From: Kordiimonas laminariae
Lineage (GTDB): Bacteria > Pseudomonadota > Alphaproteobacteria > Sphingomonadales > Kordiimonadaceae
Assembly (NCBI RefSeq): GCF_023008165.1
Contig: NZ_JAKQZA010000004.1
Location: forward strand, 62,001-126,000
DNA: 64,000 bases
Direction of reading: 5' to 3'
Part shown: positions 54,864 through 62,931 of the stretch, one piece after another
Position numbering within the stretch: the first letter of the stretch is position 1
How the letters are laid out: each line of letters begins with the position of its first letter
The notes under the pieces: generated by a model
What the model was told of the DNA's origin: nothing
Database searches by the model: none
Seen by the model: only the letters and a program-made list of their open reading frames with translations
Translations under genes and position numbers: made by a program

Positions 54864-55256
54864 TTAGCCCTGAGGAGCCATGCAGAATGCATTTAGCTTG
54901 TTACCGTCTAAGTCACGGAAATATGCTGCATAGAAGCCCATGGATGGATCGCCGCGGAAACCTGGCTCGCCTTCACATTTACCGCCTTCAGCGATGGCTT
55001 TATTGTAAACAGCAGCAACCTGATCTTGATCTTTGGCAAGAAGAGCAATCATCACGCCGTTGCCGACACTGGCGGCGTTACCGTCAAAAGGTTTTGTAAT
55101 GGAAAAACCTGGTGAACCGGTTGGGTCACCAGAACCCCACACGATGAAACCATCGAATTCCATCGTGCGTTTTGCACCTAGTTCAGCAAGAACTGAATCG
55201 TAAAAAGCGGCACTCTTATCGAGATCGTTTGCACCTACTGTCGTATAGCCAATCAT
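54864..55256 (-). CDS. VOC (glyoxalase/bleomycin-resistance) family protein
   Basis: 130 residues, one VOC module: GYTTVGANDLDKSAAFYDSVL at the start and FYAAYFRDLDGNKLNAF at the end. A metal-site His is not obvious in the usual first-strand place (the segment reads GYTTVGA), so the chemistry is unclear. SD GAGGGAG. Function unknown; it stands alone, convergent with parC. Confidence 0.85.
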   Translation of the reverse strand: MIGYTTVGANDLDKSAAFYDSVLAELGAKRTMEFDGFIVWGSGDPTGSPGFSITKPFDGNAASVGNGVMIALLAKDQDQVAAVYNKAIAEGGKCEGEPGFRGDPSMGFYAAYFRDLDGNKLNAFCMAPQG

Positions 55257-55371
55257 TTAAATACTCCCTCATGTATGTAAGTAATGCGCTTACTATAACG
55301 GAGTATATGCCAAAAATTGTCAGCAGGCTTCTTTAATCTCTTGAATAGCGATTATTCAGGATTGAATAGGG

Positions 55372-55812
55372 TTAAGAAACACCATTTTCTGCAAGGAAAG
55401 CTGTAATTTTATCACCTGTTACAAGGCCAGCAGCTCGTGCTTTTTCTTTTCCGTTTTCAAAAAGAATAAGCAATCCTGTACCGTGAAGATTGTGAGCCTG
55501 TCTGAAAGCTTCATTTGTATCAAAATCAACACGGATAGCGCGGATTTTTGGCGCCTTCCCTTCCTCAACCAAGCCTTCAAATGCCTTGTGTTGCAGGAGG
55601 CATGTTGGGCACCATGATGCATAGACCTCAACGAGAAGCGGTTCACCGCGTTCCTGCAACTGTTCAAAGCGTGCTGGTTCATATTCTTCCCAGCCAGCTA
55701 AGATAGGATCATCCGGGCGCAGGTTCATATAAATCAGGTTACCAAACAGCATCACCGCAATAACGCCAGTAATACCTAAACTCGCAATAATTTTCTTCAT
55801 TGAAATCTTCAT
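55372..55812 (-). CDS. membrane-anchored thioredoxin-like protein
   Basis: 146 residues: a membrane helix (about 8-28) and a thioredoxin fold with WCPTC (Cys68 and Cys71), DFDTNEAFR and GTGLLILFENGK (the cis-Pro position reads Gly-Leu, unusual). It should act in periplasmic thiol-disulfide exchange, for example in cytochrome maturation or thiol reduction. The ATG at 55812 has AGGTG at seven bases. Genes next to it are leftward TRAP genes but unrelated in sequence. Confidence 0.8.
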   Translation of the reverse strand: MKISMKKIIASLGITGVIAVMLFGNLIYMNLRPDDPILAGWEEYEPARFEQLQERGEPLLVEVYASWCPTCLLQHKAFEGLVEEGKAPKIRAIRVDFDTNEAFRQAHNLHGTGLLILFENGKEKARAAGLVTGDKITAFLAENGVS

Positions 55813-55871
55813 ACATTTGCACCTAAGGCCTAAGGCTCTCTGGTGCAAATGAAACGTTTGTGAAGAAAGCG

Positions 55872-57452
55872 CTAGAACAGTTGCTCAGGCAGCCATGTAA
55901 CGGTTTCAGGGAAAGCAGCAATCAGTGCCAAAGCAATTATCTGGATGATAACAAAGGGTATTACGCCTTTGTAAATCGCCGACGTTGGTACGGTTTCTGG
56001 CACCACACCACGAAGGTAGAACAAGGCAAATCCGAATGGTGGTGTAAGGAAACTGGTTTGAAGATTCATAGCCATCAAAACACCTAACCAGATAGGGCCG
56101 TATGTACCGTCCATTGCGAGAAGAGCAGGAGCTACCACAGGTACCACAACAAAAGTAATTTCAATGAAATCAAGGAAGAACCCTAATACAAACATCAAAA
56201 TCATTACCAACAAGATCGCGGTGAATTGCCCACCAGGTAGATTATGGAGCATACTCTCAATGATATCATCACCACCAAGCCCACGGAACACCAGGGCAAA
56301 TAGCGAGGCGCCAATAAGAATAGCGTAAATCATTGTGGAAATACGCACGGTGGAGAGCATTACCTCATTCAGGATATTGCTTTTATATGTTTTCCATAAA
56401 GCACGAGCGAGGCAGATGAAAAATGTGGCTGTCAAAATAATAGCAGCCCAAAACGCAATCACATCACTTGTTGGTACAATCTCTCTCGACTGACGTAGAT
56501 CAAACTGGCTGGCGATGAAGAGAAGGGAAAGTAGAGCCGCGACAGCAATAAATACAAATCGCCTTGTGCCATCATCTAAACGTGCAGCACCTAGTAGGAT
56601 AGCGCCAATAGCCCCTACAGATGCAGCTTCTGTTGGTGTGGCAATGCCTGATAGAATTGAACCCAATACTGCAACAATCAGCACCAGCGGCGGTAGAAGT
56701 GCGATAAGAAGTTTGCCGTAAAACGCTTTATCTAGTGCTTCACCTTCTTTGCGAGGAATGGCAGGGCTGCTATCCGGTTTCAGAATAGCGGTAACAATCT
56801 GATAAAGAATATAGAGACCAACGAGCACAAGGCCGGGCAAAAGCGCGCCGGCAAACAGTTCACCTGCACTCATCGGGGTGGGAGAGAACACACCTTTATT
56901 CAACTGCGCTTGCTGCCATGCTGAAGAGAGCACGTCCGCCAACAAAATAAGTACGATAGAAGGTGGGATAATCTGCCCAAGCGTACCTGCCGCCGCGATA
57001 GAACCTGTGGCAAGCGATGTATCATAACCTCGGCGCATCATAGTAGGTAGGGATAATAACCCCATCGTAACAACGGTTGCCCCAACGATGCCGGTGGATG
57101 CAGCGAGCAATGCGCCAACAATGGTTACAGAAATACCCAAACCACCTCTGAGCGGGCCAAACAAGCGCCCCATATTTTCAAGCAGGTCTTCTGCAACGTT
57201 GGACTTTTCAAGCATTACACCCATGCTTACGAAAAGCGGGATAGCAAATAGCAGTTCGTTCCTGATCACATTACTGAATAGGCGGTTGGGCAGGATTTCA
57301 AGAAAGGTGAAATCCAGTGTGCCTGTCGCCATGCCAATAAGGCCAAACAACAAACCGGTACCACCAAGTGTGAAAGCAACCGGAAAGCCTGAAAGCAGAA
57401 ACCCAACCAGCGTTATAAACATGCTGATGGTAAGAATAAGAGACATATCCAT
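55872..57452 (-). CDS. TRAP transporter large permease (DctM type)
   Basis: 526 residues, about 14 membrane helices. NRLFSNVIRNELLFAIPLFVSMGVMLEKS, GIVGATVVTMGLLSLP, GTLGQIIPPSIVLI and FLDFIEITFVVVPVVAP are DctM family motifs. It is about 100 residues longer than the common DctM, the form paired with TakP/FcbT-type transporters. It carries out the sodium-driven substrate transport step. ATG overlaps the small permease stop by one base. Confidence 0.93.
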   Translation of the reverse strand: MDMSLILTISMFITLVGFLLSGFPVAFTLGGTGLLFGLIGMATGTLDFTFLEILPNRLFSNVIRNELLFAIPLFVSMGVMLEKSNVAEDLLENMGRLFGPLRGGLGISVTIVGALLAASTGIVGATVVTMGLLSLPTMMRRGYDTSLATGSIAAAGTLGQIIPPSIVLILLADVLSSAWQQAQLNKGVFSPTPMSAGELFAGALLPGLVLVGLYILYQIVTAILKPDSSPAIPRKEGEALDKAFYGKLLIALLPPLVLIVAVLGSILSGIATPTEAASVGAIGAILLGAARLDDGTRRFVFIAVAALLSLLFIASQFDLRQSREIVPTSDVIAFWAAIILTATFFICLARALWKTYKSNILNEVMLSTVRISTMIYAILIGASLFALVFRGLGGDDIIESMLHNLPGGQFTAILLVMILMFVLGFFLDFIEITFVVVPVVAPALLAMDGTYGPIWLGVLMAMNLQTSFLTPPFGFALFYLRGVVPETVPTSAIYKGVIPFVIIQIIALALIAAFPETVTWLPEQLF

Positions 57453-57952
57453 TAGTTTGCCCTCATTTGCTTGAAGCTTCTGATAGCATCTGCAATGCCG
57501 TGAAGGGTCATGGTAAGGGCAAACAGTAAGAGCGTTGTTTTAAGAATATACACAAAAGGCAACCCGCTCGATTCCACACTGGTTTCCAGAATACGCCAGC
57601 TATCAAGCACATAAGGCACGCCAGCAGCCCACATGAGCGTTAGAAACGGGAACAAAAGGAATAAGGTGCCGAAGAAGTTCACTTTGGCTTTGCCTTGATC
57701 ACTGAATTTGCTGAAAAATAGGTCTACACGCACATGCTCGTTTTTAAGAGCTGTATATCCAGCACCACCAAGGAACATAACGGCATTTATATACTGCAGA
57801 CTTTCCTGTAACTGAATGCTGCCAGATGAGAAAACATAAACAAGTAGTACTACTGCGAACTGTACGAGCACCAATAAAAGCGGAAGAACGGCCAACATTT
57901 GGCCGCTCTTTTCTAAAATCCCATCGATAAGGGTAACAACACGGTCGAGCAT
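57452..57952 (-). CDS. TRAP transporter small permease (DctQ type)
   Basis: 166 residues with four membrane helices and the YxNxxxFLGGAGYTALKNEHVRVDLFF pattern of DctQ proteins (only the short HVRVDLFF core is universal). It stabilises the DctM subunit. It begins six bases after the binding-protein stop, so the three genes form one operon in the order P-Q-M. Confidence 0.92.
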   Translation of the reverse strand: MLDRVVTLIDGILEKSGQMLAVLPLLLVLVQFAVVLLVYVFSSGSIQLQESLQYINAVMFLGGAGYTALKNEHVRVDLFFSKFSDQGKAKVNFFGTLFLLFPFLTLMWAAGVPYVLDSWRILETSVESSGLPFVYILKTTLLLFALTMTLHGIADAIRSFKQMRAN

Positions 57953-57957
57953 AATGA

Positions 57958-59127
57958 TTATGTATCTAGGAGCCCACGTGCGTGAACGAAGGCTTGTTCA
58001 CCGATTTCACCCCATTGCATGCCTGATGTACGGGATTCGCTAAAGCTCTTAAATACTTTCTGTGAAAGTTCATCCGTGTTCGCGGCATCTGCGATCACCT
58101 CAGCGGATACTTCAGCTAAGCGCTTAAGAATAGCATCGTCAAAACGCTTCAATTCTACACCGTGATCATTAATGAGTGTATTAAGAGCACGGGCGTTATT
58201 CGCGTTAAATTCAGCGTGCATCATATCGTTTTCTGCCATAGAGGCGGAGCGAATGATTTCCTGTTCGCGAGGGCTCATATCTTCCCAGAGTTCTTTATTC
58301 AGACCCATGCTGAGAGTTGTGCCAGGTTCATGGATACCTGGGTAATAATATTTTTTCACAATGGTATGGAAGCCAAAGGCGAGGTCGTTCCATGGGCCAA
58401 CCCATTCGGTTGCATCAATATTGCCTTGGCTAAGTGCTTGAAAGATTTCGCCACCTTGTTTGGTGACAGGCGTGGCGCCAATACGTTTCATTACCTCACC
58501 GCCGAGGCCGGGCATACGGATACGCAAACCTTGGAAATCTTCAATGCTGTTGATGTCTTTATTGAACCAGCCACCCATTTGTGTGCTGCTGTTACCTGCT
58601 GCAAATGGTTTGATGTTGAAGCCGCCGGAAAGCTCATCCCATAGTTCCTGGCCACCACCAAATTGAATCCAGGCATTCATTTCGTTTGCTGTCATACCCA
58701 TTGGAACAGCTGCGAAGAAATTGAAAGCCGGGGATTTGCCTTGCCAGTAATATTCCGCGGCGTGATACATATCAGCCTTGCCTTGGCTTACAGCATCAAA
58801 ACACTCAAGCGCACCTACAAGTTCACCTGCAGCATATAGTTTAACTTTAATAGCACCATCAGAGAGTGCCTCGATACGTTTTGCCAAACGGTCAGCGCCA
58901 GTGCCGAGACCGGGGAAGTTCTTAGGCCAGCTGGTTACCATTTTCAGGTTACGTTTTTTGCTAACAATTGCTGGCGCGCCATCTGCTGTCGTGGTTGTTC
59001 CGCCATCACAGGCTGCAATAACTGCAGCAGCACCCGCAACACCTGCGCCACGCAATAATGCTCTGCGACCGAGGTCTGTTGCTTTGCCTTTATTTTCTGT
59101 GGCTTCTGAAGCGGCCTTTTTACGCAC
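57958..59127 (-). CDS. TRAP transporter substrate-binding lipoprotein, TakP-like
   Basis: 389 residues. The GTG at 59127 is preceded by GGGGAAGAG; a TTG at 59190 lacks an SD. A twin-arginine-like leader GRRALLRG with hydrophobic segment ends in the lipobox VIAAC, suggesting Tat export and lipidation. The mature protein has WPKNFPGLGTGADRLAKRI, GELVGALECFDAVSQGKADM and GNIDATEWVGPWNDLAFG, which closely recall TakP, the 2-oxo acid binder of Rhodobacter (Trp of EWVG and Arg of RIRMPG contact the ligand). The predicted cargo is a 2-oxo acid such as pyruvate, but lactate or similar cannot be excluded. Confidence 0.88.
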   Translation of the reverse strand: MRKKAASEATENKGKATDLGRRALLRGAGVAGAAAVIAACDGGTTTTADGAPAIVSKKRNLKMVTSWPKNFPGLGTGADRLAKRIEALSDGAIKVKLYAAGELVGALECFDAVSQGKADMYHAAEYYWQGKSPAFNFFAAVPMGMTANEMNAWIQFGGGQELWDELSGGFNIKPFAAGNSSTQMGGWFNKDINSIEDFQGLRIRMPGLGGEVMKRIGATPVTKQGGEIFQALSQGNIDATEWVGPWNDLAFGFHTIVKKYYYPGIHEPGTTLSMGLNKELWEDMSPREQEIIRSASMAENDMMHAEFNANNARALNTLINDHGVELKRFDDAILKRLAEVSAEVIADAANTDELSQKVFKSFSESRTSGMQWGEIGEQAFVHARGLLDT

Positions 59128-59215
59128 TGTCTCTTCCCCTTTATCCCTTACTGGCGAATCTGATTCGCTGTCCGATAGTATAAGCAGCAACTATAAGGGA
59201 GCAAGCTTTCAGAGC

Positions 59216-59953
59216 TTATTTTATGGGTTTGTTCTCGGTATTTTGATACCAGCCGTTCGGACCAAGCTTTTCCAAAGGTTGGAAGCGGGCTTTATAGCGC
59301 ATCTTTTGGCTGCCTTCGACCCAATACCCAAGGTAAACGTAAGGCCGTTTAGCTGCTTGAGCGCGATTGATATGATCAAGGATCATATAAGTGCCAAGGC
59401 TACGTTTTTCTTCTGAAATGTCGAAGAAACTATAGATCATGGAAAGCCCATCACTGAGTTCGTCAGAAAGAGCCACAGCCATCAAATACCCATCTATAGC
59501 TCTGCGGTATTCGATAAGAACTGTCGTAACCGGGCTGGTTTCCACCATATCTTTGAATTCCATGAAGGACATACCCGCCATGGTGCCATCTTGGTGGCGT
59601 GTATTCAAATACTGTTGCAGCAGAGCAAATTGTTCTTCTGTAACGAGAGGTGGTCTGATTTCACCAATTAGGTCGCTATTGGTCTTAACAAGCCGTTTTT
59701 GCGATTTACGGATTTCAAACTCATCGGTGCGAACTCTTACTGAAATACATTCCGAACAGGCTTCGCAGGCTGGTCGATAAACAACAGACTGGCTACGCCG
59801 GAAACCAACTTTCCCAAGTGCTTCAGAAAGAGCAGGGGCATCAGGCCCTCTAAGTTCAGTGAAAACCTTCCGTTCAACTTTGCCTTCCAAATACGGGCAA
59901 GGTGACGGTGCCGTCACGTAGAATTTTGGAAATTGCAAGCCCTGGTCGGTCAT
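59216..59953 (-). CDS. bpt: aspartate/glutamate leucyltransferase (ATE-Bpt family)
   Basis: 245 residues. CPYLEGKVERKVFTEL at the N terminus and YRPACEACSECISVRV (paired Cys) are signatures of the bacterial Bpt/ATE proteins, with a GNAT-like C-terminal half (SLGTYMILDHINRAQ and YVYLGYWVEGSQKMRYKARF). They move Leu from tRNA to proteins with acidic N termini, marking them for ClpS-ClpAP. Start ATG 59953, with the SLC13 gene 21 bases upstream. Confidence 0.93.
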   Translation of the reverse strand: MTDQGLQFPKFYVTAPSPCPYLEGKVERKVFTELRGPDAPALSEALGKVGFRRSQSVVYRPACEACSECISVRVRTDEFEIRKSQKRLVKTNSDLIGEIRPPLVTEEQFALLQQYLNTRHQDGTMAGMSFMEFKDMVETSPVTTVLIEYRRAIDGYLMAVALSDELSDGLSMIYSFFDISEEKRSLGTYMILDHINRAQAAKRPYVYLGYWVEGSQKMRYKARFQPLEKLGPNGWYQNTENKPIK

Positions 59954-59974
59954 TGATGGTCCGTTTTATCTTAA

Positions 59975-61807
59975 TTATAGGAGACCATAATACCACGGAA
60001 CGAAAATAGTGAAAGTAGCCCACATAACAAAAATTAAGGGTGTCCCCACTTTCACGAAATCAATGAAGCGGTAATGACCCGGTGCCATAACCAATAGATT
60101 GGTCTGATAGCTCATCGGTGTGGCAAAGCTACAGTTAGCGCCGAAGATAACCGCGAGCAAGAACGGCATAGCGTCGAGTTGAAGTTCTGCGGCCAGTGAA
60201 ACTGCGATTGGTGTGAATAGAACGGCTGTCGCATTGTTGGATAGAACGTTTGTTAAAATCGCTACCAGCATAAAGAAACCAGATAGGAGTACCCACACGG
60301 GTGCGGCTGACATAGCTTCAATAGTGGTGTGGGCAAGCCAGCTAGCACCACCAGTTCCTTGCATAGCTGTGCCCAGCGCTAGCGCAGCGCCAACAATTGT
60401 GAACACCCTGCGGTCAATAGCTCGACCAGCTTGGCGTACATTGATGCAGCGGGTAGCAAGCATAAGTGTAGCACCAAGAAGAGCCGAAATAACGATAGGC
60501 AGAATTTCAAATGCCGCTGTGAATACGATACCTGCAAAAATCATGAGAGCTCGGACAGTATATTCCTTCATAGGAATATCTGTTGCTGAGGATTCCATCA
60601 GCATTACATCGCGGTTTTCTCTGAGTGCTAAAACGTTGTTACGCTTGCCCATAACAAGTAGTACATCGCCAGCTTCAAGTCTAAGCTGGGAGATAGCAGC
60701 CCGGATCATACGGCTCCGGCGCTGAACACCGAGTACATTACAGCCGGTTTCAGAGCGAAAACCTGTTTGTGCGATAGTGCGGCCATCCATGCGTGAGGCT
60801 GGCGCAATAATCGCTTCAGCAATAACTCTGCGGCTACCTTTTTGTTCTTCTGTGTCTTCGCCTTCTGCGCTGGTTACGGCATCTGGTGTGGCGTTTAGGA
60901 TTTCGGTCATTACGCTGCGAGTAGCGGCTACCAAAACGATATCGCCATTTTGAAGGGTAATGTCATCGTATGGAGGCAGGAGTTTATCTGGCCCGCGTTG
61001 GATCATACGAACTGTTACATCCTTAAGCCCCGGGAACATGCCTGCAATCGCCCGTTGGCCAACAAGGCCGTTGTCGTCATTCAGTTCTAACTGGAACAGG
61101 AATTGTTTACCGCTACGATTTGCCAGTTGGCCTGCCATGTTCTCACGGGAAGTGAGCAGTTTGGGTGCGATAAGCACCACATATACAAGGCCAACCATGG
61201 CCATAACCGCACCAGGGATAGTGAAATCGAAGAAACTGATAGTGCCGCCGCCAGCACTTTCAAAGGCACCTGCTGCGAGAAGGTTTGTACTGGAGCCAAT
61301 TTTGGTCATGTTCCCGCCGAGGATAGCTGCAAAGCTAAGCGGCATCATGACCATAGCAGAACGTTTGCCCAGTTTTTCAGCGAGAGCCGCCAAAATCGGG
61401 ATGAAAATCACGACAACTGGTGTGTTGTTCATAATGGCGGAAATCAGCATTACCACAATCAAGCAGGCAATAATAACGAGGCGAGGAGTGCTTTTCCCTA
61501 CATTGATAAGGAAACGAGCAGGCCCGTTTAAAGCACCTGTTTGTACCAAACCTTGTCCCACAACAAGTAGCGCCATAATGGTAATAAGAGCTGGGTCGGC
61601 AAAACCCATTAATAGGTCTTTGCTGGAGATTATCCGCTTGCCGCCATCATCAAGAATAGGAGCTACCTCAAACATAAGAAGTAGTGCGCCAACGGTTGCT
61701 ATACTAGAAATTTCAAGTGGGATTTTGTCATACGCATAGGCACAGATAGCACCTGCAACGATCATGAATGTAAGCCACATTTGAATTGTTGGTTCAACCA
61801 GTTCCAT
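59975..61807 (-). CDS. SLC13-family transporter with two RCK_C domains
   Basis: 610 residues. About 12 membrane helices with the SNT motif GNMTKIGSSTNLLAAG, and late MSYQTNLLVMAPG, both typical of the DASS/SLC13 (sodium-dependent anion transporter) fold. Two cytosolic RCK_C (TrkA-C) domains (about 215-300 and 305-390) interrupt the helices. The substrate may be a dicarboxylate or sulfate; the RCK_C pair suggests nucleotide or ligand control. ATG 61807. Confidence 0.88.
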   Translation of the reverse strand: MELVEPTIQMWLTFMIVAGAICAYAYDKIPLEISSIATVGALLLMFEVAPILDDGGKRIISSKDLLMGFADPALITIMALLVVGQGLVQTGALNGPARFLINVGKSTPRLVIIACLIVVMLISAIMNNTPVVVIFIPILAALAEKLGKRSAMVMMPLSFAAILGGNMTKIGSSTNLLAAGAFESAGGGTISFFDFTIPGAVMAMVGLVYVVLIAPKLLTSRENMAGQLANRSGKQFLFQLELNDDNGLVGQRAIAGMFPGLKDVTVRMIQRGPDKLLPPYDDITLQNGDIVLVAATRSVMTEILNATPDAVTSAEGEDTEEQKGSRRVIAEAIIAPASRMDGRTIAQTGFRSETGCNVLGVQRRSRMIRAAISQLRLEAGDVLLVMGKRNNVLALRENRDVMLMESSATDIPMKEYTVRALMIFAGIVFTAAFEILPIVISALLGATLMLATRCINVRQAGRAIDRRVFTIVGAALALGTAMQGTGGASWLAHTTIEAMSAAPVWVLLSGFFMLVAILTNVLSNNATAVLFTPIAVSLAAELQLDAMPFLLAVIFGANCSFATPMSYQTNLLVMAPGHYRFIDFVKVGTPLIFVMWATFTIFVPWYYGLL

Positions 61808-61861
61808 AAGCAGCTTTACAAAGCCCCCTGTATTGTTTCAGCCAAAATATGGCTCTCCCTA

Positions 61862-61896
61862 GGCTGTAATTGTTACAGCCGAAAGGGTGGTACCAC
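61862..61896. repeat. two dyads between motB and the SLC13 gene
   Basis: GGCTGTAA (61862-61869) and TTACAGCC (61873-61880) form a perfect 8-3-8 dyad, and GTGGTACCAC (61887-61896) is a perfect palindrome. They lie 55-90 bases before the SLC13 ATG. No T tract, so they look like protein-binding sites or an RNA fold rather than a terminator for motB. Confidence 0.5.
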
Positions 61897-61930
61897 AAGC
61901 TGGAATCATATCAGAGGTGAAAATTATCTG

Positions 61931-62854
61931 TTAATAACTGCCACTTAAGCTTGGCGGAACAACAGGTGCTTCCCGAAGAACAAGTACTGTAATTCTACGG
62001 TTTTCAGTTTTGGTTGGCTGATCGGGATAAAGTGGGTCGGTGCCTGCCTTACCTACTACTTCAAAGATTCTGTCTTCAGTAACACCAGAGGTATCTAGTA
62101 CTCGGCGTGCTGAATTCGCGCGGTCTGCGCTTAATTCCCAGTTTGTGGCGCCATCGGAGCCTTGATAACGACCGCCGTCAGTATGACCTTGGACAGTCAG
62201 GCGATTTGGCAGGTTTTGTACTGATTTTCCAATTTCAGTAATCAGGGTTCGGGCATATTCATAGAGATCATCAGAACCAGGGCGAAACATTGCGCGTTGA
62301 TCTTTATCTATGAGCTGAATTTTAAGGCCGTCTTCCGTGATTTCCATAATCAACTGATCTTGCATCTCAGACAAGGTAGGAGATTGTTGAATAGCAAGTC
62401 GAAGCTGTTCCTGTGCTTGCTCGAAGGACATATCTTCACGCTCTTTAATGCGTTCAGCCAGTTCTTCTATCCGTTCCTGTTCGGCTTGCTCAGCTGTCTT
62501 TCCATCTTGCCCCTGATCACGGTTTTCGTCTGTCGGGCCGCTTTGCGGTGGACCTGGGATGCTGATTGCCACGATTGGAGATGGGTTACTGCCTCTTGCG
62601 TCTTCAGAAGGCGGGTTAATCTGATCTGTGCCGGAACTGCCAACCACAGCTGCTGTTGTTGGAGAGAAATAATCAGCAAGGCCTGCAAGCGTTTCTGGTG
62701 GAGCAACATTCAGTAACCATAAAAGCATGAAGAAGGCCATCATCGCGGTGGTGAAGTCAGCGTAAGCCACTTTCCACGCGCCACCATGGGAGGCATCACC
62801 TTCGATAATGATGATATCTTCGGTACTCAGTTGTTTTTCATCAACATCGGCCAC
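61931..62854 (-). CDS. motB: MotB-like flagellar stator/OmpA protein
   Basis: 307 residues. The single helix GGAWKVAYADFTTAMMAFFML includes the proton-carrying Asp of MotB, then a plug (PPETLAGLADYF), a Pro/Gly/Gln-rich linker, and a C-terminal OmpA/peptidoglycan-binding domain (GHTDGGRYQGSDGATNWELSADRA). It anchors the stator that converts ion flow to flagellar torque. GTG 62854 follows GGAG by eight bases. motA is not next to it. Confidence 0.88.
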   Translation of the reverse strand: MADVDEKQLSTEDIIIIEGDASHGGAWKVAYADFTTAMMAFFMLLWLLNVAPPETLAGLADYFSPTTAAVVGSSGTDQINPPSEDARGSNPSPIVAISIPGPPQSGPTDENRDQGQDGKTAEQAEQERIEELAERIKEREDMSFEQAQEQLRLAIQQSPTLSEMQDQLIMEITEDGLKIQLIDKDQRAMFRPGSDDLYEYARTLITEIGKSVQNLPNRLTVQGHTDGGRYQGSDGATNWELSADRANSARRVLDTSGVTEDRIFEVVGKAGTDPLYPDQPTKTENRRITVLVLREAPVVPPSLSGSY

Positions 62855-62931
62855 GTGCCAATCTCCGAAACTCTTGCTCTGAAAGTAATGGAACAATAGT
62901 CCTTAAAATATTGTAAATTCAAGCCTTATAA

